NCBI GenBank assembly: GCA_012932295.1
Contig: JAAONU010000016.1
Location: forward strand, 26,597,290 to 26,661,289
From: Cyclina sinensis
Taxonomy: Eukaryota > Mollusca > Bivalvia > Venerida > Veneridae
Direction: 5' to 3'
Length of the DNA stretch: 64,000 nucleotides
Below are positions 11,770-23,478 of this stretch, one piece after another. Each line of letters begins with the position of its first letter. Position 1 is the first letter of the stretch. A model generated the notes under the pieces. The model was not told the DNA's origin. It made no database searches and saw nothing but the letters and a program-made list of their open reading frames with translations. The position numbers and the translations under genes were made by a program.

Positions 11770-12370
11770 AGAAATGAAAAGATATATATTTTCATGAAGA
11801 AAAAGATATATAAGCTTTGAAAAACTATTTTAAACTTTTTTCCTCCGCAATTATAGATAAACCGTCCAAAAATGAAAACCTCAAAGGTTATTGGTCACTT
11901 GTTGAACAGTTATGTTCACAATCATTGTTTCTATAATTGGGCGAAAATTTATGTTATAATTTTTTTACTTGAAAACAGATTTGACAAGATTGTGTGTGTT
12001 TTTGGCCTTTCTTTTTTTCTTAAAAGAAAAAGACAATTTGCAAATTGTCTTTTATTTTCCTGCTATTTTTCTGGATATGTATAATCACATAAATTACATA
12101 TAGTTAACCATTAACGGGGATAATAAATGGGGTTACCCGGATGGGGCCTCAAAATAAAAAACCCATAAAAAATGAATAAATAAACAAATAAATCTCTAGA
12201 CTTGCAATCAAAATACATGAAAAACGACCCCCCACCTCATTATATTTGATATAAATAAGGCCTGTCCGACTAATGCAAATGTCTTCTACAGAGGGAGAAC
12301 GTAGAAAATACCTTCAGAGAAACCTTGACCTCAAATCTGGTCGATAAAAGTTACACCAGTGACAAATGAA
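11770..12370. other. No gene recognised
   Basis: AT-rich non-coding DNA between the CR1 remnant and the ORF1-like fragment. No exon-like segment with coherent frame and splice sites was found. Confidence 0.3.
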
Positions 12371-12538
12371 AATTTTAAGTTTGGAAATGTATATCTTGTT
12401 GGTACCCCTGTAAAAGCAAGAAGAGATGATAAAGATGATAAAGATAGACCAGTTATAGCAAGATTCGAGAAAATGAGTGATATTGTTGAATTTAATAAAT
12501 TATGCTATTTTGTGAAATGTATTATTACAAAAGTCTAA
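12371..12538 (+). mobile_element. L1-like ORF1 fragment
   Basis: A 55-codon open stretch reads NFKFGNVYLVGTPVKARRDD followed by a basic run and RPVIARFEKMSDIVEFNK. The RPxIxRF phrase after a charged linker is characteristic of ORF1 RNA-binding proteins of L1-like elements. It is short and abuts a minisatellite, so the call is moderate. Confidence 0.45.
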
Positions 12539-12584
12539 ACAAAGATATCAATGATTACAAGATATGTGTACAAGAGAAATGTAT

Positions 12585-13308
12585 TAGGTCTATTCTTACA
12601 TCAGCCTTATTATGTCTATTCTTACATCAGCCTTTTCATGTCTATTCTTACATCAGCCTTATCATGTCTATTCTTACACCTGCCTTTTTAGGTCTATTCT
12701 TACATCAGCCTTATTATGTCTTTTTTCACATCAGCCTTATTATGTCTTTTCTTACATTAGACTTGTTAGGTCTGTTTTTACATCAGCCTTATTATGTCTA
12801 TTCTTACATCAGACTTATTATGTCTAGTTTTACATCAGCCTTATCATGTCTATTCTTACATCAGCCTTATTATGTCTATTTTTACATCAGCCTTGTTAGG
12901 TTTATTTTTACATCAGCCTTATTATGTCTATTCTTACATCAGTTTTATTATGTCTATTCTTACATCAGCCTTATTATGTCTATTTTTACATCAGCCTTAT
13001 TATGTCTATTTTTACATCAGCCTTATTATGTCTATTCTTATATCAGCCTTGTTATGTCTATTTTTACATTAGCCTTATTAGGTCTATTCTTACATCAGCC
13101 TTGTTATGTCTATTTTACATCAGCTTTATTATGTTTTTTTACATCAGCCTTATTATGTCTATTCTTACATCAGCCTTGTAAGGTCTATTTTTTACATCAG
13201 CCTTATTATGTCTATTTTTACATCAGCCTTGTTAGGTCTATTTTTATTTCAGCCTTATTATGTCTATTTTTACATCAGCCTTATTATGTCTATTCTTATA
13301 TCAGCCCA
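12585..13308 (+). repeat. Minisatellite, 26-bp unit, ~28 copies
   Basis: The unit TCTATTCTTACATCAGCCTT plus TATTATG repeats head to tail every 26 bp (a few units indel-shifted). Variants include TTGTTAGG for TTATTATG. Because 26 is not a multiple of 3 and the unit has no stop in any forward frame, all three forward frames stay open for long stretches, giving an artefactual 300-codon frame. No protein evidence supports it. Confidence 0.9.
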
Positions 13309-13477
13309 TTAAACGCATGTCTCGTAAATATGCAACAATGCATTATGAAGAATCATTATTTTCGTACCAATTCGTTACATTTGAATAAATTTGTTTTAGG
13401 TTAACATTGATCCAATACATAACCTTGTACTTATACGCGTGTCTGTGGGATAAACCTCATATTTGCAAGTCCAACAT

Positions 13478-13955
13478 GTATAGAAAGAATAAATGTTTTG
13501 CTGTTGAAAGAATGAATGTTTTGTTATCAAGAGAATAAATGTTTTATTGTTGAGAGAATAAATGTTTTGTTGTTGAGGGAATGAATATTGTGTTGTTGAG
13601 AGAATAAATGTTTTGTTGTTGAAAGCATAAATGTTTTGTTGTTGAGAGAATAAATGTTTTGTTGCTGAAAGAATTAATGTTTTGTTGCCGAGAGAATAAA
13701 TGTTTTGTTGTTGAAGAATAAAATGTTTTGTTGCTGAAATAATTAATGTTTTGTTGTTCAGAGAATAAATGTTTTGTTGTTGAACACAATGTTGAAAGAA
13801 TAAATGTTTTGCTGCTGAAAGAATTAATGTTTTGTTGTTGAGAGAATAAATGTTTTGTTTCTGAAATAAGAAATGTTTTGTTGCTGAAAGAATTAATGTA
13901 TTGTTGTTGAGAGAATAAATGTTTTGTTTATGAAATAAATGTTTTGTTGCTGTTA
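13478..13955 (+). repeat. Minisatellite, 23-bp unit, ~20 copies
   Basis: The unit GAATAAATGTTTTGTTGTTG plus AGA repeats about every 23 bp, with GCTGAAA and GTTGAGA variants alternating irregularly. It lies 170 bp after the 26-bp array and 575 bp before the first recognised peroxidase exon. Confidence 0.85.
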
Positions 13956-14529
13956 CACTTGAGGAATCACTGTTGCTGCAGATTAGTAATAACGAATGAG
14001 AACTATTTTATAACTTAATGTATGTTTTTTTTAATTTTATTTATACTATGGGTAGCCATTTATACTAACTGAAAACAAGGCAATTTATTTTTTTTCTTAA
14101 GATCAAAAAATTCCATTTATATTATTCTTCAAATACAATTATTGTCCTTGTTTATAGGGGTGTGGCAATCATCAAATATGTTAAAACAATTTGTCAGTCA
14201 ATGCCCCTTCTTTATCTATGATGTATGCAAAATGCATTATCCTTCTTTGCCTATGCTGTCTGCAAAATCTACCTTTACTTAAAGTGTCTGCAAACCTTGT
14301 CTGCAAGTGCCTACAGCAACTCTTTTGAAAATGTGTGTGTACCTATACTAAAAGTGAGGAAATATCATTGCTATGAAGTATCATTTCTGTTCAAACATCA
14401 GGCAAAGACCAAACTAATGCCAAAGTTTTTACTGAGTTTAAGCTGAATAAAGTTATGTAATAATTAGGTAACTAGGTATTTTTATACTTACACAATAACA
14501 AGCTAGTAAAGCAGGAACTGTATTTTCAG

Positions 14530-16692
14530 CGGGTGATGTTTTCGTCCATGCAAAGTACAACATCCCTAGCAAGCTGTTTGAACTCGCCCAAGTATTCCTT
14601 GCCAGTATGCCTAAGGGCAGTGTGAAGGATTATGAAGACATTTACAGTTTTGTCTACAAGGATTGGAGAGATTTGTCTGGATTCATTGACGGTAACTTTA
14701 GTCGATATCAATTCTGCCATTAATATAGTCGATATCAATTCTGCCATTACTAAAGTTGATATCAATTCTGCCATTAATATAGTCGTTATCAATTCTGCCA
14801 TTAATATAGCTTGTACTGAAAACTGAACCCATACTTTTTCAAAATTAAATCCAATACAACATATTTTCCACCCCAGGAATCCAAAGTAAAGAAATTCGAG
14901 AAGTTTTTTTTATATAGGATGGGATTCTGATTTCATGTTAACTTCTAAAGGAGCTTGGCCCATTTTTAAAGTGCCTTCCTGGGTTGGGATATATGTTTTA
15001 CTGGAATGACTCTTATTGGTGAACAAGGGTTTGATACTGCAGTATGAACATCTTAGATGAAGTTAAAATCAATCTTCCTTGCACTAAAGTTGCTTATTTT
15101 ATTCATTTTGTCAAATTAAACATATATACTGGAAAAAAGTTATACATTGATGACTTTGTTATGAGATAATTATTAAACGAACCAATGCTTGTTTGATTTC
15201 AGGAACTGAAAATCCAAAAGATGAAAAGAGAAGGCAAAGCATCGCTGTCGAAAAGGAAAGTGGCGGTAGCTATGTTGTGAGTAAACATGTGATTTAAGTC
15301 TCACTCCCTACTTCGTACTACATGTCATTTATTAATTACAATTACCTAGGGTTTGAATATATTTTTGATAATGGTGAACTGTTAATTAATAGTACCATAC
15401 TTTAGACCTTTTCCTTGAAGTTCTAAATAGCATTTAAGCCAGAACTGAGTATGATTGATAAATGTTGTAAGACCTTGTTCTACTCAATGGTCAGTTTTAA
15501 AATAGTCGGTATGTTTAAACAAGTATTGCTTAAAGTAACGTCTTTTAAATCAATTTTAAAATTGATTAAATTAAAACAATCTTTTAAAACTTCCTTTTCA
15601 GATCACACAGAAATGGATACATGATATGGATTTGATTAGATCAGAAAAAGGTAATTTCAGCATAAACTCATAATGTTTCAAATATATTAACGACAAGTAT
15701 TTTTCAAAGTATTTGAAAATATTTCACTATACGCTGGTATGAAGTCCATTAAATTCAGAATTGTTCTCAAGAATCTGAAAAAGTTACAGGTAGTAAGTAG
15801 TCAGTTTAATATGTTTATAATTATTTTTCTTAATCAGCCGCAAATCGTTAAAGTTATTGGCTGAAACGCTTTCTTTTTACATGTGTGGCTGTACAGAAAA
15901 AGTTGTTATTTATTGTTTTGATAACCACCACATTTGGTTACCTACAGTAACGATCCTTGAGAAGTGGGTAGGAAGAACAATGTCAGACAGCAAAGAACTT
16001 CCCAACAAACCTAACAGCTCACATATCGCCAGAATTCGAGGCAGTAAGTTTAAGGTTTCTTGAAACAACTTGTTTCATCCTGGAACTAGTAATCAACTTT
16101 TTTCATTATTGTCAGAATTGTTTGGCGAGGTAATGACCAATTGTTTTGAAAAAAGAATGCTTGGCATGAGGTTTCTACAGTAAAAGGATCGAGACAGTGA
16201 CCAAGAAATATCAAAGAACCTCAAAGATGAATTGTAAAAACGAAGTAAATGCTAGATGAACTCTACATATATTTCAGTGCAGTAAAAAATGTTTACTATG
16301 AAGGTTATAGACTGCATTAAAATTACTAAACTGTACAACTTTTCCAGTGAATTTGCTTTGACTACAGCATTGTTCGTGATTGGATAATCCAACCACAACA
16401 TTACATTTATTCTAACTAATAACATCTCTTTTCTGCAGGTAAGGCTTTCCATCCTAAGAAAAGATTCGAGATCGTTAGACAATCCATGCCGTTTGGCACA
16501 CTGAAGGGTGGTTGTGGTCTCTTCTTTATTGCTTACTCTGCCTCTCCCGACAACCTAAACTTCATGCTTGACAACATGGTTGGTGCCGGAAAAGACAGTT
16601 CAGACAATGATAAAATCATGCTACTAAGCAAGAATGTGAAAGGCACTTTTTGGTACTTTCCTGGAAATGAGGAATTAAGCAATTTGGGTTAA
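14530..16692 (+). CDS. DyP-type (YfeX-like) haem peroxidase, 3' five exons; 5' end missing
   Basis: Exons: 14530-14691, 15203-15276, 15602-15650, 15948-16043, 16439-16692 (TAA at 16690), all with GT-AG introns and a consistent phase. They encode about 210 residues. Bacterial YfeX has about 300, so roughly 90 N-terminal residues are absent. Visible landmarks are GDVFVHAKYN, RDLSGFIDGTENP (the GxxDG motif with the distal catalytic Asp, split by the first intron), GGSYVITQKWIHD, VGRTMSDSKELP, SSHIAR (proximal haem-ligand His), FEIVRQSMPFG (distal Arg), GLFFIAYSA, and the C-terminus FWYFPGNEELSNLG. The order and spacing match the DyP superfamily. These enzymes use haem and hydrogen peroxide to oxidise dyes, porphyrins or phenolics; the substrate here is unknown. 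Clean introns argue for a host gene rather than bacterial contamination. No convincing upstream exon was found, though 6905-7021 is a candidate. Confidence 0.9.
14699..14809 (+). repeat. Tandem repeat, 27-bp unit x 4, directly after a peroxidase exon
   Basis: The unit GATATCAATTCTGCCATTAA plus TATAGTC repeats about four times with single-base changes, starting 7 bp after the donor of the 14530-14691 exon. It is open on both strands but lies in the intron. Confidence 0.85.
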
Positions 16693-17425
16693 ATGAAGAC
16701 ATTTTAATATTAGGCAGATGCTTTCTGCAATTTTGTTTTCATTTTCAGCATTTAGAACTAACACATGTTGCTGTAATTAAATCATGGTTGTTGAGTGGCC
16801 AGAGTTTGTCTTTTTGCACAAAAATGATATCACTTTATGTAAAGGAAGCCTACATGACTGATATTTCTTTACTGCAATCTTGACTTTAGGTCATACCCTT
16901 CAGTTAATTAAATATCAAGATGGTATATAACATTCAAGAAAAAAATGTATAAATAGTTAAATACATTTATGTGTCCAGTAAATGCATATTGTTTCTTGCT
17001 TTCCCTCTTAAATTTGAAATACATGAACAACATTTACGGACCACTGCTTTTTGATAAAGCTTGACTTTCAGGATGTTACTTAAGATCTTGTGTTGGTACT
17101 TTCAATATTTAATCTACTACATGCAGTAATGGTAGAGAGTACTTTCTGAATTAACTTGGAATATTAATTTTGCATGTCCTGAACTTCTTCTGCATGCTAT
17201 TATTTTGAATGTGCTTTTGGAAGTGAGTTGAAATCTTCAGACATTGATCCTGAGATATCCTTCGTTCAAAATACTTATGTTTAAAAGATATTTTTCAGAA
17301 TTATATCCGAGTGCTGAGAACTGAAATCTATTGTGTGAGGGTACACGTATTTTGAATTCCCATTTGTGATTTGTGTGATATAAAGATATTATATTTGTGG
17401 ATTTAATTTAAGTTGAGGTATGCAT

Positions 17426-17431
17426 AATAAA
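17426..17431 (+). terminator. Candidate polyadenylation signal of the peroxidase gene
   Basis: AATAAA lies about 735 bp after the peroxidase stop codon in otherwise featureless AT-rich sequence. It is the first canonical hexamer that I noticed downstream on this strand. Transcript 3' ends are unverified. Confidence 0.3.
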
Positions 17432-17689
17432 AATTTTGTGGGTTTTTATGTGAGTATTTTAGAGGTATGTTTTATTACTTTCATTCCTCCTTTAGTGGTA
17501 GTAAGTGTGAACATAGTCTTGAATGTAGATTGACCGTGACATTGAAATAGTTGGCGCTGAAATTCCTGCTAGTATTAGCTCCAATACTTGCTGTTTTATA
17601 ATGCATTAGGTTATATTTATGTTAAAGCTATCTTTTTATGCGGAAATTGAAGAGAATTAGAAATTTAAGACACTGTACTGCCAGAAATG

Positions 17690-18310
17690 ATAACATTCAC
17701 TGCCAAATATACGTCAATATATGGGAGTGTAAGGCCCTGTGTAATTCAGATACGCGGACATAAAACGGGACATACTCGTATAATATACGGACATAGTATA
17801 CTAATCTATATTCGGAACATCGAGTATTCTGGAATTCCGTATATTTGTCACGTACATACGGATTTCCATATTCTTCCATTAGACAGGTATGTATATGTTT
17901 CCGTATATTTGTATTATACGAAACTCGTTTTTCAACTATATACAGACTATATCAGTATCTCGTTTTCTTGTACAGTAGAGGTATTCGGAGGATATACGGA
18001 TTTGCGTTTTCAAAAAATACGGCATGCTAAAATCCATACGTGAAACCGTGATATGCGGGTCAAGAAGAGGGACTTAGTGTATTACATGTATGGGTCAAGA
18101 ATACAGACTTAGTAAAATACATTATTCGGGAATGTTATAAGGACCTCGGTTTTCAAAGGATAAGGAGAATATACGAGTACAATATCTAAACCTTATACGG
18201 GGAATATCCTCTGGCGTATAATATTTGACACGTACACGGGACTCGAAAACAGACTTGCATATCTTAGATATACATGGGTACGGGAAGAGTACGTTTATGA
18301 TGTACGGACT
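17690..18310. repeat. ATACGG-rich low-copy satellite-like region
   Basis: The words TATACGGA, ATACGGAC, CCGTATATTTG, CGTACATACGG and TATACGGGGAA recur dozens of times on both strands at irregular spacing. The segment contrasts with neighbouring AT-rich DNA by its many CG dinucleotides. It has overlapping open frames on both strands, but these are compositional. A decayed satellite is the likeliest reading. Confidence 0.5.
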
Positions 18311-20220
18311 GGATTCTAAACTTATACACTTGGAGTATACAGAAAAAGTGTAAAAACTTGAATTTTCATAAAAAGTACAGGAGAGGGGGGGAGGGGAAGG
18401 TTATATCTTTTGAATAAATATAATGACAGAATACTGAAGAGTATTACGTTGGCGTGCATGAGATACGCCAGCAAGCAGGTTGAAAATAATCTAATAATTG
18501 GTAAATAATATAAATCTGCATAAACAAAATAAATAAGATAAATAAATAATGAAATAAACTTGCTCAATATTTTACAAACAGTATTCCATTGTTCAAACAA
18601 GCTCATTGAAATATGATCATAAAACAGTAAGAACAAGTCACTGATGATGCTCGCAAACATTTAAGTCCCCTATCAATTCCTCCTCAAAAAAAAATAAACT
18701 AGAGCTATCACTTAATTTATTAATGTAATTTATACCCCTGCAATACCGCCTTGTCAGAGGAAACGGGGAATATAGAATGCGTCATGCATTTACACTTATT
18801 AATGATCTTGCATATCAGGTCTCATATCTATAGTCCTAGAGATATGGAAGTAGTTCGCGTCACAAGATCTTGCTAAGATGGGGGGTAAAACTACAGAGCG
18901 TGCATAAACAATGCGGCATATATATTGTATAGATCTGTTTTCAGTGATACATTTTTGCTAAGTCTTATATACAACTTGTAATATGTTGGTTAAAATCTTA
19001 TTCCTCTCTCCAGGAACTTAATGTCATCCTAGATAATTCTAGCAGCCTGTCTGTCATCATCAGGTAATCAAATACAGATCCGGGCACTAAGTCAGCCCCG
19101 GCCTGTTCAGAGTTAATGGTTATAAAATTATATCAGAGACATTAAAATTAAATGTTGGGTACATATGGAATTCATTCCTTAGGAATGGGATGTTTCTAGA
19201 AATTCCGCTAAAATCTAACCTACGATTGGACAAAATTAAACATTTTGACTTTGGTTTATTACAAAGTGGGTGGTACTAAGCCCGTGTCTTTGGGAGTTTT
19301 TGGCGGAAAATAGTGTAGAAAAGGTTTTCTCAACAGATCAGCAGTTTGTCCAAGTTTTGGAAACCTAGCTTTGTTTAAAACATAATTATATAAAACAGAG
19401 ATAATGTTTTCTCACTATATCAGCAGGTTGTCCACGTTTTGGAAACCTAGTCTTTTTACAAAACATATATTAAAAACTATTGTGGAATTATTTTTATAAA
19501 AAGAAAAAGGAATGTGAAAGTGGGTACGACACAATAAGAGAGTAACAATCAAATTGTAAAAAACGGTCATCATAGGACTTAGTTAATAGGGAAAATAGAA
19601 TAACTGTGTACATGTTTATTAAAAATAGTGAAAATTGAAAAGTGTGGATTGTTAATTAAACCTGACAGAGACAAGAGAACAATTAATAAGAAATAATAAC
19701 CCCTAGACAACAAGAAACATTGGGAATAAATACCCCATGATTTATAGAGCCAGTTGGACATTATCAGAGGCCATTAATGTAACATTAATTAGCCTTATCA
19801 TTTTACGCCTAATCAGTACACGTTACTAAACACTGAACAGGCCAAAAGGAAACGGAAAAATAAGTTTACGACAATATCTAAACTCGTTGGGGAACATGCG
19901 CATCAAGTTTCAAATAGATAATTCAAGAAATGAAGTAGAAGTACGCGTCACAAAAATTCACAAGATTTTGCTATGACAGGCCGTAAACCACAGAACGGGC
20001 ATTGGCGTGCATGAAATGCTGAATAGGTACATTAAGTTTAAAATATATATAGTCCTAGAAACGTGGTAGAAGTTCGCTTCACAAGATTTTGATATGTCAG
20101 GCCATAAAACCGCAGAGCGCGTATTGGCGTAAAAATGTTTCAAGCACTTTCGTATTAATTGGTTTTCATGAACACCAAGTTTCAAATCGATTGTCCTAGA
20201 AATGTGGAAAATGTTATGTA
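18310..20220. other. No gene; degenerate repeats
   Basis: Blocks at 18790-18930 and 19870-20215 share the phrases ATAGTCCTAGA, TTCGCxTCACAAGAT, GGxxxTAAAxCxxCAGAGCG and GxGCATxxxxxATG, spaced about 130-150 bp, so they are a degenerate tandem repeat. A separate local duplication of about 90 bp lies at 19312-19470 (TTTTCTCAACAGATCAGCAG versus TTTTCTCACTATATCAGCAG, each followed by TTTTGGAAACCTAG). Confidence 0.45.
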
Positions 20221-20224
20221 TATA

Positions 20225-21870
20225 AAGTTAGTTCCTTATTCCTTATTCCTTTTTCAAATAAGAAATAGGGAACCAGTTCCTTATTCCTTATTCAAATCTG
20301 AATAAGGAACAGAAGAAGAAGAAAAAGAAGAACCTATCAGAAAAAAAAATATTAATGCTTGATCAGAAACCGAAAAACACACCGAAAAGAACTGTAAAAT
20401 GAACAGAAAATATAACACATGCAATAGCGGTAGCAATGACTTCAAATGATTAAAAAATATTTGCAAATGAACAATCAATCACCAGAAATATCAAACAAAG
20501 CATTGGCGACACGGAAAACTTGAAAAAAATGTACAAAACGAATAAGGAATAGGGAACCAGATCCTTATTCCTTATTCAAATCTGAATAAGGAACAGAAAA
20601 AGGTATGCAGAGAAATGCATCAATTGCAATTTTTTTATAAATCTGCATTAGAATTGTAAGGATCATTCATCAAAATGACTGCATAAAACATCTGCATCTA
20701 AACTTTTTTTTTAAAAATGTTCAAGTTAAATAATCAACTTTGAATGAGGAACAAAAGATCTTATGCACGGAAAGCAACGCATATATTAATATTTACACAG
20801 GACCACAAACGATTATGCATTTTAAAACAATAATCTTCATTTAAGAATGCCAGGTCGGGTATTTCAGAAAAAATGATGGTGCTTGATTAGTAACAGAGAG
20901 AAACACTTAAAAAGTACTAAAGATATAACAAAAAAGCGATAGCAAAAACTTCAAATGATTGAGAAAGCATGTGCAAATATAAAATCATTCACCAGAATTA
21001 TCATAAAAGTATTGGTATCGCAGAGTACTCGAAACAATGTATAAAACGAAAAAGGAATAGGGAAGCAGTTCATTATTCCTTATTCAAACCCGAATAAGGA
21101 ACAGAAGAAGATACGCAGAGAAATGCAGCAACTACAATTATTTTATATAAATCTGTCTTAGAATTGTAAGGATCAATCACCAAAATCACTTCATTAAGCA
21201 TCTGCATCTAAACATTTTGAAAAAAAAAATGTTCAAGTCGAATAAAGAATAAGGAACCAGTTCATTATTCTTTATTCGACTCTGAATAAGGATCAGACGA
21301 TTTTACGCACGGAAACCGACTAATATCTTATTATCTACGCAGAACAACATTTCATGATACATTCTCAAACACAACAATGTTCAATTAAGCAAGTCTAGTC
21401 GGATATTTAAGATAAAAATATTGTTGCTAGATCAGTAATGGAGAAATACACTTAAAAAGGAACAGAAGATATAACACATGCAAAAGCCATAATAAAAAGT
21501 TCAAAAGAACCTGCAAATGCAAAACCATTCACCATATTAACATCAAAATCTTCGTGTGGCAGAATACTTGAAAAAAGGAACAAAACGAATAAGGAATAAG
21601 CAAACAGTTCTTCATTCCAATTCGAATAAGGAACAGAAGAAAATACGCAGAGAAATGCAGCAATTGCAATTATATTTTTATAAATCAGCATTAGAATTTT
21701 AGGGATTAATTATTAAAATCACTGCATAAATCACTGCATAAAGCATCTACATAGAAATGTTTTGTAACACATTTGATTATGCATTCTCAAACACAACAAC
21801 GTTCACTTAGAATATTGGGTCGAATATATAAGAAAAAAAAGATAATCCTTTTTTGTAACAGAGGAACACA
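20225..21870. repeat. Satellite array, ~510-540-bp unit built around a hairpin
   Basis: The landmark CGAATAAGGAATAGGGAACC or a close variant starts at 20539, 21047 and 21586, with a shortened copy near 20255, giving periods of 508 and 539 bp. Each landmark is followed by GTTCCTTATTC-loop-GAATAAGGAAC, a perfect 11-bp stem in the 20270 copy. The flanks also repeat: GAGAAATGCAGCAATTGCAA, then TCTGCATTAGAATT and CTTCAAATGATT. An extra hairpin copy lies at 21238-21295. No coding capacity was recognised. The symmetric core suggests a satellite derived from a foldback transposon, but that is inference. Confidence 0.8.
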
Positions 21871-22705
21871 CTGAAAATGGAACTGAAGAGGAAACTTGTA
21901 TGATTTAGCAATTTGCAGTGAAACGTGTCGGGTAAAGAGTAAAAATAGCACATGGGAATTACTTACAGGAAATATGCTGTTTACTTTTTTCCCTACCTGT
22001 AATTTTATATTACATTTAATCTCTGCCAGTCTCCTTGCTTTAGTATCTACCTTGTTATTTTTTTCATTCAAACCAATTGCGTTTGTAGGTAGTTCAGACC
22101 CGATGATGTATTATTTGGAATAACTATGAATTCTGAAAAGTTTATTGAAAGACAAATACGGAGGGACTAATCGAAAAGTTGGAAAGATCAAAGCAAAATG
22201 GTTTAAGCTCCGCAGCAAAGAAGGGAATAGTCTTGTATATACTTGTGTCAATAACTAAATGAAATCTATATCGTGAAATACTGTTTATTTTCTGTATAGA
22301 TGAGTAATACAATCGTCTTATTTTATTATGATATACCTTCGTGTGTCTTGTTTGCACTGTTTCATTTTTGGGGGGCGAATACTTTCGCCCTCCAAAGGTA
22401 TAACTATGCTTGCCAAATTTTCAGGAAAATCGAGACATTTCACATTAGATTTCAGAGAAGTAGTAATCCTACGCTTCGAAATAGTTCGATCATTTTTTCA
22501 TAAATGAATTTAAAATTGTTAATCAATGATGGACTTTTTGTTCAGCTTTAATAAAGGTTCTTTATTATGTGTTCATTTTTATTTTCAAATGAGACCAAAA
22601 ACCGAACACTTTTTACTGAAACAAAGTGATTACGCGCATTGATTTCGCAATGTCGGATTATATTTCTTAGCTTACGGCCATTTTGGATCGTGCAGCCGAA
22701 TTGTG

Positions 22706-22857
22706 ATGGAGGATATAATTAATAAAATAAAACAGCATTGTAAGTAGTCTTTTTAAAATTATATTAAGCAAATTATTATTTTCAGATATGTTTAAGGAAA
22801 TGAAAACAATTTTGTCTTTGAGCGCTTATTCTGAATGTCACGCATCGATGTTAGAAA
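22706..22857 (+). CDS. Candidate first two exons of an unrecognised gene (copy 1)
   Basis: Exon 22706-22739 reads MEDIINKIKQH and ends after one extra base at GTAAGT. Exon 22786-22857, after the acceptor TTATTTTCAG, restores the frame and reads (Y)MFKEMKTILSLSAYSECHAS, then MLE, before a GTAGGT donor. Splice signals, phase and upstream GCCATTTTGG (YY1-like) are mutually consistent. The intron would be only 46 bp, which is short for this genome and lowers confidence. I do not recognise the protein. The continuation might be the open segments at 25297-28117. Confidence 0.35.
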
Positions 22858-23326
22858 GTAGGTCAACCTTCTGTGTAGGCTTCAAACTTAATCGTTCGGC
22901 GAATTACATTTTATAACAGAGAAAAAACAAGATCTTGGCAGTTGCAAATTTAAGATACGGAGATATCGAGCCATCAACATGGTTCTGAATGTATATTGTC
23001 GACATGACTGTTTTGACATACATGTATTGCATCATTTTTGCAAAAAACATTTACATGATTAAGTATTTATAGATCAGCCAATCGAAACGCCGAAATTTAG
23101 ACAATGGGAATTCCGGAAGTTTAAATGAATTTAAAATTGTTAATCAATGATGGACTTTTTGTTCAGCTTTAATAAAGGTTCTTTATTATGTGTTCATTTT
23201 TATTTTCAAATGAGACCAAAAACCGAACACTTTTTACTGAAACAAAGTGATTACGCGCATTGATTTCGCAATGTCGGATTATATTTCTTAGCTTACGGCC
23301 ATTTTGGATCGTGCAGCCGAATTGTG

Positions 23327-23478
23327 ATGGAGGATATAATTAATAAAATAAAACAGCATTGTAAGTAGTCTTTTTAAAATTATATTAAGCAAATTATTAT
23401 TTTCAGATATGTTTAAGGAAATGAAAACAATTTTGTCTTTGAGCGCTTATTCTGAATGTCACGCATCGATGTTAGAAA
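23327..23478 (+). CDS. Candidate first two exons (copy 2 of the duplication)
   Basis: Apparently identical to 22706-22857, shifted by 621 bp (exons 23327-23360 and 23407-23478). Being nearer to the downstream open segments, this copy would be the one used if they form one gene. The first copy would then be an alternative promoter or a redundant one. Confidence 0.35.

Noticed and set aside
12502..13404. 300-codon open frame on the plus strand
   Set aside because: Almost entirely the 26-bp minisatellite read through; parallel frames are equally open, and there is no recognisable protein.
13544..13789. Minus-strand frame with repeated Asn/Phe/Ser motif
   Set aside because: Translation of the 23-bp minisatellite.
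12585..13955. Possible CRISPR array
   Set aside because: Units are directly adjacent without unique spacers, and the sequence is eukaryotic; these are minisatellites.
17687..18043. 118-codon plus-strand frame
   Set aside because: Falls in the ATACGG-rich segment, where both strands are open by composition; no recognisable domain.
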